Shown here: in pieces, positions 1-7,226 of the stretch
How the letters are laid out: every line of letters begins with the position of its first letter
Position numbering within the stretch: position 1 is the first letter of the stretch
Origin: DASRSS01 sp035656335
Lineage (GTDB): Bacteria > Actinomycetota > Actinomycetes > Mycobacteriales > Jatrophihabitantaceae
DNA: 14,819 nt
Reading direction: 5' to 3'
Assembly (NCBI GenBank): GCA_035656335.1
Contig: DASRSS010000348.1
Span: 1 to 14,819, forward strand
Notes under the pieces: generated by a model
The model's database searches: none
What the model saw: only the letters and a program-made list of their open reading frames with translations
What the model was told of the DNA's origin: nothing
Program-made: the position numbers and the translations under genes

Positions 1-137
1 CAGAGGAGATCGTCCGCCTGCACCGCTTCGACCGCGCGGACGATCTCGCCGCCGCCGAGCAACGGCTTGTGCTCATCCGCACGACGCTCGAGGCCGCCGT
101 CGAGGACCTCGAGCCCGACCGCGACGGCGCCGCCTGA
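1..137 (+). CDS. C-terminal end of an unrecognised protein (partial)
   Basis: The frame beginning at base 3 is open from the window edge to a TGA at 135-137 and encodes 44 residues, starting EEIVRLHRF and ending PDRDGAA. The segment is rich in Leu, Ala, Glu, Asp and Arg and looks like one or two amphipathic helices with an acidic tail. Third codon positions are mostly G or C, as expected for a real gene here. The visible part is too short to assign a family; many small regulators end in a helix like this, but nothing specific supports that. The next gene on the same strand starts about 225 bp downstream, so the two are probably not tightly coupled. Confidence 0.55.
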   Translation, partial: EEIVRLHRFDRADDLAAAEQRLVLIRTTLEAAVEDLEPDRDGAA

Positions 138-362
138 GCGCTGTTTCGGTCAGCGGCGAACCGGGCTGTGCGAGCACTCTTCCCGGCTTCTTTTCGGCTC
201 CCATCTGGGAACCGGTCACACCCGGCGAAGGCTCGGCCACGCGGACGACGCCACGCGGCATGCGAAATCCTCGAGTCCTGGTTGGCTCCGACGGTGTCCG
301 GGATCGCCCATGAGGCCGGTGCCGGTGGGGGCGCCGCACGCCCTCGCGGTAGGAAGGTAGGC
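138..362. other. Intergenic region upstream of the epimerase gene
   Basis: I find no convincing gene in these 225 bp. Positions 196-213 contain an imperfect inverted repeat, GGCTCCCATCTGGGAACC, with a perfect TCCCA/TGGGA core around two bases. A 9-bp direct repeat, GCCACGCGG, occurs at 236-244 and 250-258. Either could be a regulator site, but both are short for GC-rich DNA. The only well-supported signal is the Shine-Dalgarno AGGAAGG at 351-357 for the gene at 363. Confidence 0.3.
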
Positions 363-1259
363 ATGCGCATCTTCTTCACCGGCGGCAGCGGAAAGGCCGG
401 CAGGCACGTCGCGCCGTATCTGGCCGAGCAAGGCCACCAGGTCACGAACGCCGACATCGTCCCGCTGGGTCACCCGGCGATCACGGACCTTCGCATCGAC
501 CTCACCGACGCCGGTGAGACCTACTCCGCGCTCGCCGGGCTGGCGACCTTCGACGAGCTGGATCTGCCTTCGCAGCCGAGCTACGACGCTGTTGTGCACT
601 TCGCCGCGGTGCCGGCGATCCTGCGGACGTCCGACGCCACCACGTATGCGACGAACGTGCTCAGCACCTTCAATGTGCTCGAGGCCGCGACCCGGCTGGG
701 GGTGCGCAAGATCGTGTTTGCGTCCTCGGAGACGACCTACGGGATCTGCTTCGCTCAGGGCGAGCGGCGTCCGCTTTACGTGCCGGTCGACGAGAACCAT
801 CCGACGGTTCCCGAGGACGCCTATGCGATGTCCAAGGTCGCCAACGAGGTGACGGCGCGCTCGTTCCAAGCGCGCACCGGGGCGGACGTGTACGGCTTGC
901 GGATCAACAATGTCATCGAGCCACACGAGTACGAGGAGATGTTCCCGGAGTTCCTCGCCGCTCCGTCGCTGCGGCGCCGCAACATCTTCGCCTACATCGA
1001 CGTGCGCGACCTGGGTCAAATGGTGCAGCGCTGCCTGGAGACCGACGGACTGGGCTACCAGATCTTCAACGTCGCGAACGCCGACATGTCCGTTGCCGCG
1101 ACGAGCCAGGAGATCCAGGAGCACTTCTACGAGGGCGTGGAAGTACGCCGCGAGATGGCGCGCGACGAGACCTTCTACGCCATCGACAAGGCACGCGATC
1201 TACTCGGCTTCATCCCGCGTCACTCCTGGCGCGACGTGCTCGCCGACCCGGGCGCGTAG
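363..1259 (+). CDS. NAD(P)-dependent epimerase/dehydratase, extended SDR family
   Basis: A 298-residue cytosolic oxidoreductase of the extended short-chain dehydrogenase type, the family that includes sugar-nucleotide epimerases and dehydratases. The N-terminus gives a Rossmann fold with GxxGxxG (Gly7, Gly10, Gly13) and an acidic residue at the end of strand 2 (Asp31), which favours NAD over NADP. The active-site serine lies in ASSETTYG (around 120-127), and the YxxxK pair is Tyr154/Lys158 in YAMSK. The length suits the family, and the C-terminal third is the variable substrate domain. I chose the ATG at 363 because AGGAAGG lies just upstream and the protein begins directly with the first beta strand; the frame stays open further upstream, but the extra residues have no domain character. 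The substrate cannot be read from the sequence; no sugar-biosynthesis cluster surrounds it. Confidence 0.9.
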   Translation: MRIFFTGGSGKAGRHVAPYLAEQGHQVTNADIVPLGHPAITDLRIDLTDAGETYSALAGLATFDELDLPSQPSYDAVVHFAAVPAILRTSDATTYATNVLSTFNVLEAATRLGVRKIVFASSETTYGICFAQGERRPLYVPVDENHPTVPEDAYAMSKVANEVTARSFQARTGADVYGLRINNVIEPHEYEEMFPEFLAAPSLRRRNIFAYIDVRDLGQMVQRCLETDGLGYQIFNVANADMSVAATSQEIQEHFYEGVEVRREMARDETFYAIDKARDLLGFIPRHSWRDVLADPGA

Positions 1260-1291
1260 GCGCCGCCGAGCCGCGATGGCAGGCTGAGCCG

Positions 1292-1549
1292 GTGCGAATC
1301 GCGATCCGAGTCCGGCCGGGCGCCTCGCGGACCGCCGTCGGTGGCAACCACGACGGCGCGCTGATCGTCCGCGTGGGGGAGCGCGCGGTCGACGGCAAGG
1401 CAACGGCGGCCGCGTTGAAGGCGGTCGCGAAGGCGCTGCAGGTGCCCGGCCGCGACGTCGTGCTGGTCGCGGGCGCGACCAGCAGGACGAAAACGATCGA
1501 GGTGCCCGACGAGGCCGCCGAGCGGCTCCGCGAGTTGCTGGACGGATAG
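1292..1549 (+). CDS. DUF167 (YggU-like) family protein
   Basis: A small 85-residue protein of the DUF167/YggU family, a compact alpha/beta fold of unknown biochemical role. Family hallmarks are visible: RVRPGASRTAV near the N-terminus, the central DGKATAAAL segment (usually DGKAN-x-A; the Asn is Thr here), and GATSRTKTIEV (61-71). The start is GTG at 1292, 32 bp after the epimerase stop, so the two genes could share a transcript. The stop lies only 7 bp from the stop of the convergent DUF5808 gene, with no obvious terminator between them. The family call is firm. No function should be inferred beyond it. Confidence 0.85.
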   Translation: MRIAIRVRPGASRTAVGGNHDGALIVRVGERAVDGKATAAALKAVAKALQVPGRDVVLVAGATSRTKTIEVPDEAAERLRELLDG

Positions 1550-1556
1550 TCGGCGG

Positions 1557-1739
1557 TCAGCGCCCTCGCACGCGTCGCACCAGCGCCGCGAAGTTGATCG
1601 TGTAGCCCCAGCCGACGTTCTTCGGCGTGATGATGCGCCGGTCGCTCGTGTCCCAGATCCCCTTGCCCGCCTCGGAGCGGGACGGACGCGTCCAGTTGAA
1701 CGGCATCCCGAGGAACCGGCCCTGCGGTTTGCGTGCCAT
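1557..1739 (-). CDS. DUF5808 domain-containing small protein
   Basis: A 60-residue protein that consists almost entirely of one DUF5808-like module. Visible features are GRFLGMPFNW (7-16), a WDTSDRRIITPK segment (29-40) and GWGYTINFAALVRR (43-56). In larger actinobacterial proteins this module is usually fused to membrane segments; here it stands alone and soluble. The start is the ATG at 1739. There is no strong Shine-Dalgarno sequence in the 29 bp between it and the upstream phosphoesterase stop, so translation may depend on read-through from that gene. An alternative ATG in another frame just upstream does not yield the conserved sequence. Function is unknown. Confidence 0.75.
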   Translation of the reverse strand: MARKPQGRFLGMPFNWTRPSRSEAGKGIWDTSDRRIITPKNVGWGYTINFAALVRRVRGR

Positions 1740-1768
1740 ACATCGAATCGTAGGCGCGGCTGCGGCGG

Positions 1769-4138
1769 TCAGTCGCTGGTGATCACCAGCTCGGGCGCGT
1801 GTGCCGCGTCCTCCCGGCTGGCGATCCGTTCGATCACCCCGCCGACGCTGTAACTCAGCCCGAGGCTGGTCTGCCCGCCGGCGACGAGTGCGCGCGTGGG
1901 CAGCGCGATCGTCACCCATTCGGCCTTCGACTGCGTCGCTCCCGTCGCCAGGACCTGACTGCTCCAGGCCGGCTGGTTCGACCAGGTCGTCCCCGTCTCC
2001 GTCCAACTGTCCGGCTCGGGGCGCACCTGGACGCCGCCCGACGCCAGCCCGACCGTGGCGTAGACGCGCAGGGCGAGCGACGTGACGTTCGGCGTGGCGG
2101 GAACGGCACTGGTGTCGAATCGGAGCAACGTCCGGTAGCTGCCCGCCGAGAACAGCAGCGGCGTGACGGCACCGAAGTTCTGCGTGCCAGCGCCGTTGTA
2201 GAGGTATGTGTCCGCTGACGGGTTGAGCGTGACCGTGGCCGGCGGAGGTGGCGCTGCCGCCGCCGCGGTCGTCACGATCAACTGCGGCGGGTTCGCCGGG
2301 TCCTCCCGGGACGCGAGGCGTTCGATCACCCCGGCGGTGCTGTAGCCGAGGCCGAAGTTGCTCTGCCCGCCCGCGACGATGCTCGACACGGGCAGCGGGA
2401 TCGTCAGCCATCCGGGCGCGGACGGTGCCGCCGACGTCGCGAGCACCGCGGGGTTCCAACTCGGCTGGTTGTTCCACGTCGTGGTGGCCTCGTCCCATCC
2501 GCCGGTCGACGGATGGACCTGGACGCCGCCGCTCGCGATGCCGACGGTGGAGTAGACCCGCAGCATTGCTCCCGTCACCGTCGCCGACGGATCGAGCGCG
2601 GACGTGTCGAATCGCAGTAGCCCGCGGTAGCTGCCCGCCGACGCGAGCAACGGGTTCGCCGAACCGAAGGACGTCGTCCGCGCGCCGCTGTAGACGTAGG
2701 TGTCCGCGCTCGCGGGCAGGAAGCTTGTCTCGGTCGTCGGCGCGGTAGTCGCGAAGTGATAGGTGACCGTGTCGAATACGTTGCCCAGCGCGTTCTCGGG
2801 CGCCACCGTGACGTCGCTGCCGGACACCGTCACGTGCAGGAAGTGGTACACCTGTGACGGCGAGGTGGGGGTGCTTGCTCCGGTGCCACAGCGCGACCCC
2901 ACGCCCGCGCCGGGATCCCAGCCGATCGAGTACAGGTCGATCGCGGTGCAGCCGTGGCCCGCCGTCGGTTCGAGCGTCGCACCGCCTCCGCCGGTCACGT
3001 AACTGACCATCGCACCGATCGCCGGGGCGTTGCGCTCGTACATGTGCGAGTGCCCGTTGAACACGATGTCCACGCCGTTCGCGGCCAGCAGCCCTTCCAG
3101 CCCGCTTGTGCCCTGCAGTTGAGCGTCCGACGTCTCGGTCGCGTTGTCCGAGTGCAGCGGGAAGTGGAACGTCGCGAACTTCAGGCCTCCCGGATGCGCG
3201 GCCAGGTCGCTCTTCAACCACTCGTACTCGGCGTCACCCGGCGCCCAGTGGTTGAGATAGTCCTGGCCGTACAAGGTGCTCGTGCCGACGTTCGCGTCGG
3301 TCCAATCCGCGTCCAGCACGTAGAACCGCGCCTGCCCGATGTCGAACGCGTAGTAGTCGGTCGGGTACGTCGCTGTGGCCGCGCCGGCCTGACCCGGATA
3401 CGTGACCATGGCGTATTGACCACCCGACGCTGCAACAGGATCAGCGGTCGGCCAGTTCTGCAGGAACGTCGCCGACCGGCCGTGGTTGCCGAGCACGGGG
3501 AACGTCGGTTCGCTCGCCCCCATCGTCGGCCAGCCATTGGCGCCGAAGATCGTGGACGTGTCCGGCCCGCTGTTGACCAGGTCGCCGTAGTTGTTCTGCG
3601 AGCCGTCCGGGTACGCCATGTCACCGGTGGTCAGCACGAAGGACGCTCCGCTGTGGGCCATCTCGGCGTACAACCGGTCCTGGTCCGGATTGGTGCCGGC
3701 CGTGCCGTTGAAGCCGGTGTCCCCGATGACGTCGAAGCTGAACGTGGATGTGCCCGTCGCGGGCAACGTGCGGAACGAGATCGGGCCGGCGACGCGCGTG
3801 CTGCCGTCGGTGATCGCGTAGCAGTAGGCGGTCGCGGGGGACAGGTTGCCCAGTCGCGCCGTCCAACTCGTCTCGCTCGTGGTGTCGACCGTGAAGGGCG
3901 CGCCGGTGGCGGACGTCGAGTACTGGGCGCAGTTGCCGCCGGCCGGTCCCCACGACACGAAGTGATCGGCGGAGCCGGCCCGCGTGCCCCACGTGATCCG
4001 GACGGACGTCGCGGTCGCATCGGTGAGATACGGGTTGCGGGTGAGCGTGCTCGCGGTCGCAACCGCGTTCACCGGCACCATGAAACCGACGACGACGGCT
4101 ACTGCTGCCGCGACGACCGCGCCACGCCATGACGTCAT
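1769..4138 (-). CDS. Secreted purple-acid-phosphatase-like metallophosphoesterase with two DNRLRE repeats
   Basis: A 789-residue exported protein. Residues 1-29 form a Sec-type signal peptide (Arg5, a long Ala/Val hydrophobic core, AVATA at the probable cleavage site). Residues 30-125 resemble the fibronectin-III-like N-domain of purple acid phosphatases. The metallophosphoesterase domain (about 134-375) carries the five-block order FDVIGDTG, TGDMAYPDG, LGNHG, TFHFP and NGHSHMYER, so both metal sites look intact; the residue after GNH is Gly where Asp/Glu is common. Two similar C-terminal modules (472-623 and 635-789) of the DNRLRE/CBM96 type are joined by an Ala/Pro linker; such modules are thought to bind polysaccharide or anchor to the envelope. 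The ATG at 4138 was chosen over one nine codons upstream because GGGAGG sits 5 bp before it and the signal peptide starts cleanly. Likely role: extracellular phosphomonoester or diester hydrolysis; the substrate is unknown. Confidence 0.87.
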   Translation of the reverse strand: MTSWRGAVVAAAVAVVVGFMVPVNAVATASTLTRNPYLTDATATSVRITWGTRAGSADHFVSWGPAGGNCAQYSTSATGAPFTVDTTSETSWTARLGNLSPATAYCYAITDGSTRVAGPISFRTLPATGTSTFSFDVIGDTGFNGTAGTNPDQDRLYAEMAHSGASFVLTTGDMAYPDGSQNNYGDLVNSGPDTSTIFGANGWPTMGASEPTFPVLGNHGRSATFLQNWPTADPVAASGGQYAMVTYPGQAGAATATYPTDYYAFDIGQARFYVLDADWTDANVGTSTLYGQDYLNHWAPGDAEYEWLKSDLAAHPGGLKFATFHFPLHSDNATETSDAQLQGTSGLEGLLAANGVDIVFNGHSHMYERNAPAIGAMVSYVTGGGGATLEPTAGHGCTAIDLYSIGWDPGAGVGSRCGTGASTPTSPSQVYHFLHVTVSGSDVTVAPENALGNVFDTVTYHFATTAPTTETSFLPASADTYVYSGARTTSFGSANPLLASAGSYRGLLRFDTSALDPSATVTGAMLRVYSTVGIASGGVQVHPSTGGWDEATTTWNNQPSWNPAVLATSAAPSAPGWLTIPLPVSSIVAGGQSNFGLGYSTAGVIERLASREDPANPPQLIVTTAAAAAPPPPATVTLNPSADTYLYNGAGTQNFGAVTPLLFSAGSYRTLLRFDTSAVPATPNVTSLALRVYATVGLASGGVQVRPEPDSWTETGTTWSNQPAWSSQVLATGATQSKAEWVTIALPTRALVAGGQTSLGLSYSVGGVIERIASREDAAHAPELVITSD
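1772..2725 (-). repeat. Tandem DNRLRE-type coding repeats
   Basis: Two homologous units occupy 2270-2725 (unit 1, residues 472-623) and 1772-2236 (unit 2, residues 635-789) of the phosphoesterase gene. Matching landmarks occur in the same order in each: ADTYVYSGA / ADTYLYNGA, SAGSYRGLLRFDTSA / SAGSYRTLLRFDTSA, GGVQVHP / GGVQVRP, TTWNNQPSW / TTWSNQPAW, and GVIERLASRED / GVIERIASRED. The linker between them is a run of Ala and Pro. The units have diverged, so the duplication is not recent. Confidence 0.85.
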
Positions 4139-4200
4139 CGCATCCTCCCGGGAGGTCGACGCCAAAGCTAGGCGCGCGACGGCGCGGGCGGGTCATGCAA

Positions 4201-4223
4201 TAGGACGAGTCCGGACCGTCCTA
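4201..4223. promoter_or_regulatory. 23-bp inverted repeat upstream of the phosphoesterase gene
   Basis: TAGGACG at 4201-4207 is the exact reverse complement of CGTCCTA at 4217-4223. The spacer contains a second perfect palindrome, GTCCGGAC (4209-4216), so nearly the whole 23 bp is symmetric. It lies 63-85 bp upstream of the phosphoesterase ATG, in the only intergenic gap between that gene and the permease stop. The position suits an operator, for example one for a phosphate or stress regulator, but I cannot name the regulator. It could also be the terminator hairpin of the ABC operon, since it lies about 60 bp past the permease stop. Confidence 0.45.
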
Positions 4224-4284
4224 ACTCCAGAGCCCAACGCGGGCGAGCACGGCTAACGTTGCGAGGACGGCGGTGCGAGGTGGA

Positions 4285-5217
4285 TCAGGCGTCCCGGCGC
4301 AGCACGAGGTACACCGCGACGGCAACGAGGACCGCGCTGATACCGACGAAGATGCCGGCCTCGATCCACTGGAACGGCCAGTACCGGCTCGCGGGCTGGA
4401 ACGTGCTGCGGAAGTGGAAGCCGTGCTGCTGCAGGCAGCTCGTCATGGCGTCGCGGCTGCCGCTGCCGGCGCACCCCGTCGGCACTCGGACCGGCCCGTC
4501 GACAACCTGGCCCTTGTAGATCAGGTCGGTGTTGAATGACCACGCACCGTTCGGCGTCCCCTTCCCGACCGTCGGGTCGAGCACGGTCACCGCGGTCTCG
4601 TAGTGCGGCCGAACCCAGTTCTCGATCGACAGTCGCACCGCGACGAACCCGCCGACCGTGGTCGCGATCGCGGGCAGCACCCGGCGCCACGCGACGCCCG
4701 CGAGCAGGCCGAGCGCGGCGGCGAACAGCGTGTACGCGACCGGCGACAGGCCCTGGATGTCGAACTCCAGCGGGTCGAAGCGGTTCCCGTGGTACAGGTT
4801 CAACGTCTTCGACCACCAGGTGACCATGACCGACAGCGCGGTTCCGGCCAGCAGCGACGTCACGAGCAGGGTCGCGATCTTCGCGGCAAGCCAGCGCCGG
4901 CGGGACACCGACTGCGTCCAGGCCAGCACGTTGGTGCCGCTGTCGTACTCGCGACCGATCGAGGTGGCGCCCCAGAACACGCCGATCAGCAGCGGGACTG
5001 CCACCGTCAGGTTGACCAGGTCGATGATCGCGCCGTCGCCACGGAACAGGGTCAGGCCCGAGCAGTCCACGCCCCGCTGCGAACACGAGCTCAGCGCGTT
5101 GTGATAGTCGTTCGCCATCGTGACGCCGGTGATCGCCAGCAGGATCGCGAACGCGGCCAGCATGACCGAGGCCGCAGCGCTCTGCATGCGGTGCTGGCGC
5201 CAGATCAGCCAGGTCAT
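4285..5217 (-). CDS. ABC-2-type transporter permease of a YtrA-type operon
   Basis: A 310-residue integral membrane subunit. Six likely transmembrane helices lie near residues 15-36, 65-85, 111-134, 159-177, 181-198 and 284-306. Between helices 1 and 2 is a short extracytoplasmic loop; after helix 5 comes a large one of about 85 residues. The cytoplasmic stretch after helix 2 has the motif IGREYDSGTNVLAWTQSVSRRRW, condensed here as REYDSGT followed by SRRRW, which is typical of ABC-2 permeases and contacts the ATPase. All four cysteines (45, 52, 249, 261) fall in predicted outward-facing loops. The ATG at 5217 overlaps the ATPase stop (ATGA), so translation is coupled. It should pair with the ATPase encoded just upstream, probably as a dimer. 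Substrate unknown; homologous operons often respond to envelope-active antibiotics. Confidence 0.87.
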   Translation of the reverse strand: MTWLIWRQHRMQSAAASVMLAAFAILLAITGVTMANDYHNALSSCSQRGVDCSGLTLFRGDGAIIDLVNLTVAVPLLIGVFWGATSIGREYDSGTNVLAWTQSVSRRRWLAAKIATLLVTSLLAGTALSVMVTWWSKTLNLYHGNRFDPLEFDIQGLSPVAYTLFAAALGLLAGVAWRRVLPAIATTVGGFVAVRLSIENWVRPHYETAVTVLDPTVGKGTPNGAWSFNTDLIYKGQVVDGPVRVPTGCAGSGSRDAMTSCLQQHGFHFRSTFQPASRYWPFQWIEAGIFVGISAVLVAVAVYLVLRRDA

Positions 5218-6107
5218 GACGCCACCGTCCCCAGCTGTTGCTTCTGTTCGAGCGGATGCTGCGAGCCGAGGTAGGCGAGCACGATGTCTTCCAGGCTGAG
5301 CTCGTTCACCTGCCACGCCGGATCGTGCACCGGCCCGTTCAGCCGCACCCACAGGTCGGTCTGGCGCTGCGTGGTTTCCCGTTGCAGCACAACGTGATCG
5401 CGCTCGATCACGGACGCGTCCCGGCGGGCCGAGGTGAGCAGCCGGTGCGAGGCCAGCACGTCGTCGATGTCCGCGGCGAGCATGGTCCGCGAGGCCGCCA
5501 CGACGACCAGGTAGTCGCAGATCCGCTCGAGGTCGGTGACCAGGTGGCTGGACAGCACCACGGTCAGGTCACCGTCCGCGACCGCGGTCGCCAGCGAGGA
5601 CAGGAACTCGCGGCGGGCGAGTGGATCCAGCGCGGCCACCGGCTCGTCCAGCAGCAGCGCCCGCGGCCGCTTGCCGAGACACAGCGCGAGGGCCACCTGC
5701 GCGCGCTGCCCGCCGGACAGGGTGCGGATCGGCTGCTGCAGCGGGATCTGCAGCGCGGTCAGCCGCTCGCGCGCCACGTCGTCGTCCCAGCGCGGGTTCA
5801 TCGCGGCGCCGAAGCGGAGATGGTCCTCGGCGTTCCAGCGCTTGTGCAGCGGGATCTCCTGCGCGAGGAAGCCGACGTCGCTGAGGAACGCGACGTCGTC
5901 GCAGGGACGGCGCCCGCACACCTCGAGATCACCCGTGGTCGGCGTGCTCAGTCCGGCGAGCATGCGCAGCAGCGTGGTCTTGCCGGCACCGTTCGCGCCG
6001 ACCAGTCCGCAGACGCGTCCCTCCGGGATGGACAGCGTGCAGTCCTGGACGGCCCACTTGCTGCCGAAGCGCCGGCCCAGGCCGTACGTCGCCAGCGCCG
6101 CGCTCAT
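5214..6107 (-). CDS. ABC transporter ATP-binding protein
   Basis: A 297-residue cytoplasmic ATPase that should power the adjacent permease. All motifs are present: Walker A GANGAGKTT (37-45), Q-loop Gln83, signature LSGGQ (130-134), Walker B ALLLDEP (150-156) and switch His188 in SSH. About 70 residues follow the nucleotide-binding domain, as in many single-permease exporters, and end in a polar Gln/Lys-rich tail. The ATG at 6107 overlaps the GntR stop (ATGA), and AGGAGG lies 7 bp before it, so initiation is both coupled and well primed. It is the middle gene of a three-gene operon: regulator, ATPase, permease. Confidence 0.93.
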   Translation of the reverse strand: MSAALATYGLGRRFGSKWAVQDCTLSIPEGRVCGLVGANGAGKTTLLRMLAGLSTPTTGDLEVCGRRPCDDVAFLSDVGFLAQEIPLHKRWNAEDHLRFGAAMNPRWDDDVARERLTALQIPLQQPIRTLSGGQRAQVALALCLGKRPRALLLDEPVAALDPLARREFLSSLATAVADGDLTVVLSSHLVTDLERICDYLVVVAASRTMLAADIDDVLASHRLLTSARRDASVIERDHVVLQRETTQRQTDLWVRLNGPVHDPAWQVNELSLEDIVLAYLGSQHPLEQKQQLGTVAS

Positions 6108-6499
6108 GCTGTCGCCTCCTCGGACGTGGAGGACGTCAGCGTCGAACGGACCATGCTCTCGATGTCCGCATCGCGCAGGCCGGCCTTGCGCGCCTTGGCG
6201 ATCCAGGTCGCCAGGCTGCGTGCGAGCAGGACGTGTGTGCCCGGCGGCGGGCCGTCCGGGCGGCGCAGCACGAAGGTGCCGATGCCCTGCCGGCCCTCGA
6301 CCAGCCCCTCGTGCTCGAGCTCGCGGTACGCCTTGAGCACGGTGTTGGCGTTGATCGCCAGCGAACCGACGACCTCCTTGACCGTGGGCAGCCGGTCACC
6401 CTCGCGCAGCACGCCGGTCATCAGCGCCTGGCGCACCTGTTCGGCCAGCTGGGCGTACGGCGGCACGTTGGACTTTGCCGCGAGCCGGAACATCATCAT
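6104..6499 (-). CDS. GntR-family transcriptional regulator, YtrA subfamily
   Basis: A 131-residue DNA-binding protein. Residues about 13-79 form the GntR winged helix, with GDRLPTVKEV, NANTVLKAYRELE and QGIGTFV; only a short helical C-terminal tail (about 90-125) follows, which is the YtrA arrangement rather than FadR or HutC. YtrA proteins usually repress their own ABC operon and are released by envelope stress or an inducer; here the regulator is the first gene of that operon and has an inverted repeat in its promoter. Three ATG codons run consecutively (6499, 6496, 6493). The first is chosen because AAGGA lies 8 bp upstream, though any could be used. Confidence 0.9.
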   Translation of the reverse strand: MMMFRLAAKSNVPPYAQLAEQVRQALMTGVLREGDRLPTVKEVVGSLAINANTVLKAYRELEHEGLVEGRQGIGTFVLRRPDGPPPGTHVLLARSLATWIAKARKAGLRDADIESMVRSTLTSSTSEEATA

Positions 6500-6516
6500 G
6501 TCGACGTCCTTCCTAG

Positions 6517-6536
6517 TTATCTAGATGATTAGATAA
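6517..6536. promoter_or_regulatory. Probable GntR/YtrA operator
   Basis: TTATCTA (6517-6523) and TAGATAA (6530-6536) form a perfect 7-bp inverted repeat around six bases. This is the most AT-rich spot in the area, and it lies between the -35-like element and the Shine-Dalgarno of the GntR gene. Autoregulation through such a site is the rule for YtrA-type regulators, so I read it as the operator. Regulator binding is inference. Confidence 0.7.
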
Positions 6537-6554
6537 AGTCCGGAGCGGTGTCAA
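6525..6554 (-). promoter_or_regulatory. Promoter of the GntR-ABC operon
   Basis: Reading the - strand, a consensus -35 TTGACA lies at 6554-6549. After an 18-bp spacer comes AATCAT (6530-6525), a 4/6 match to the -10 consensus. The -10 lies inside the inverted repeat, so an occupied operator would block RNA polymerase directly. The exact -10 register is uncertain (a 17-bp spacer gives TAATCA). Confidence 0.55.
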
Positions 6555-6653
6555 GGCAAGTTCCTGAGAACTCGGCCTGCAGCTGTCACGTTTCGCCGCC
6601 GCCGTGCGTCGGATGGACGATGGACGCGTCCGGTCGGGTGGAAGGAGCACGCG

Positions 6654-7121
6654 ATGGAGCAGGGCACACAGCCGAGGGCACAGACGCTCGCGGCGCAGGG
6701 GCTGGCGAACCGGATCGTGCGGGCGTTGCTGAGCACCCCGTTGATCTGCCGCGGGATCGGCAAGCGGTTGGTCGTTCTCTACGTGGTCGGCCGCAAGTCG
6801 GGCCGGCGGTACACGGTCCCGGTCGCCTACACGCGCGTCGGTGACGAACTGCTGATCGGGACGCCGTTCGGGTGGGGACGCAATCTGCGCACCGGCGAAC
6901 CGATCACCATCCGGTTCAAGGGACGGCGCCGTCCCGCCGACGTCCGCGTGATCTCGGACGAACCCGGCGTCGTGGAGGCGTACGCGACCATGTCGCGCGA
7001 CAACCACAACTTCGCCAACTTCAACAAGATCGCGCTGGACGACGCGGGCAATCCGTCCGCCGACGACCTGCACGAGGCGTGGGTCGCCGGCGCGCGCGCG
7101 TTCGTCCTGACGCCGCGCTGA
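6654..7121 (+). CDS. Deazaflavin (F420)-dependent nitroreductase/quinone reductase family protein (Ddn-like)
   Basis: A 155-residue split-beta-barrel protein of the Ddn/DUF385 group, which uses reduced cofactor F420 to reduce quinones or nitroaromatics. The family landmark is VGRKSGRRYTVPVAY (45-59), followed by GDELLIGTPFGWGRNLR (63-79), whose Trp/Asn region corresponds to the conserved cofactor-side segment. An amphipathic N-terminus (10-30) precedes the barrel; in Ddn this part helps membrane association. AAGGAG at 6642-6647 is 6 bp before the ATG. The gene is divergent from the GntR operon, with about 100 bp between its promoter region and that operon's. A hairpin two bases after the stop probably ends the transcript. 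Actual F420 use is inferred from the family only; related flavin- or heme-binding split barrels exist. Confidence 0.82.
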   Translation: MEQGTQPRAQTLAAQGLANRIVRALLSTPLICRGIGKRLVVLYVVGRKSGRRYTVPVAYTRVGDELLIGTPFGWGRNLRTGEPITIRFKGRRRPADVRVISDEPGVVEAYATMSRDNHNFANFNKIALDDAGNPSADDLHEAWVAGARAFVLTPR

Positions 7122-7122
7122 T

Positions 7123-7151
7123 CACCTTCGCCCCGATCCGGGCGGAAGGTG
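7123..7151 (+). terminator. Hairpin terminator after the Ddn-like gene
   Basis: CACCTTCGCCC (7123-7133) pairs with GGGC-G-GAAGGTG (7140-7151), leaving one bulged G and a 6-base loop. It starts one base after the TGA. There is no U tract, as is common for actinobacterial terminators. The downstream hydrolase gene therefore probably has its own promoter in 7152-7210. Confidence 0.6.
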
Positions 7152-7226
7152 TCGTGTGCATTCGCGAGCGGTTGCCCTACGGTGGCGTGGGCGAATTCCC
7201 GCGCGACGTGGAGGTAGGTGCGCCGA

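Noticed and set aside
196..213. Terminator of the first partial gene
   Set aside because: The perfect stem is only 5 bp with a 2-base loop, too weak for a hairpin terminator; at most an operator.
168..362. N-terminal extension of the epimerase
   Set aside because: The extra 65 residues are Arg/Pro-rich with no fold, while a good Shine-Dalgarno directly precedes the ATG at 363, where the Rossmann strand begins.
2954..4132. Long + strand open frame inside the phosphoesterase gene
   Set aside because: It is Arg/Val-rich antisense text without motifs; the - strand has a signal peptide and all phosphoesterase motifs.
5238..6524. Long + strand open frame across the ATPase and GntR genes
   Set aside because: It is antisense to proteins with intact Walker, signature and winged-helix motifs and has no recognisable domain.
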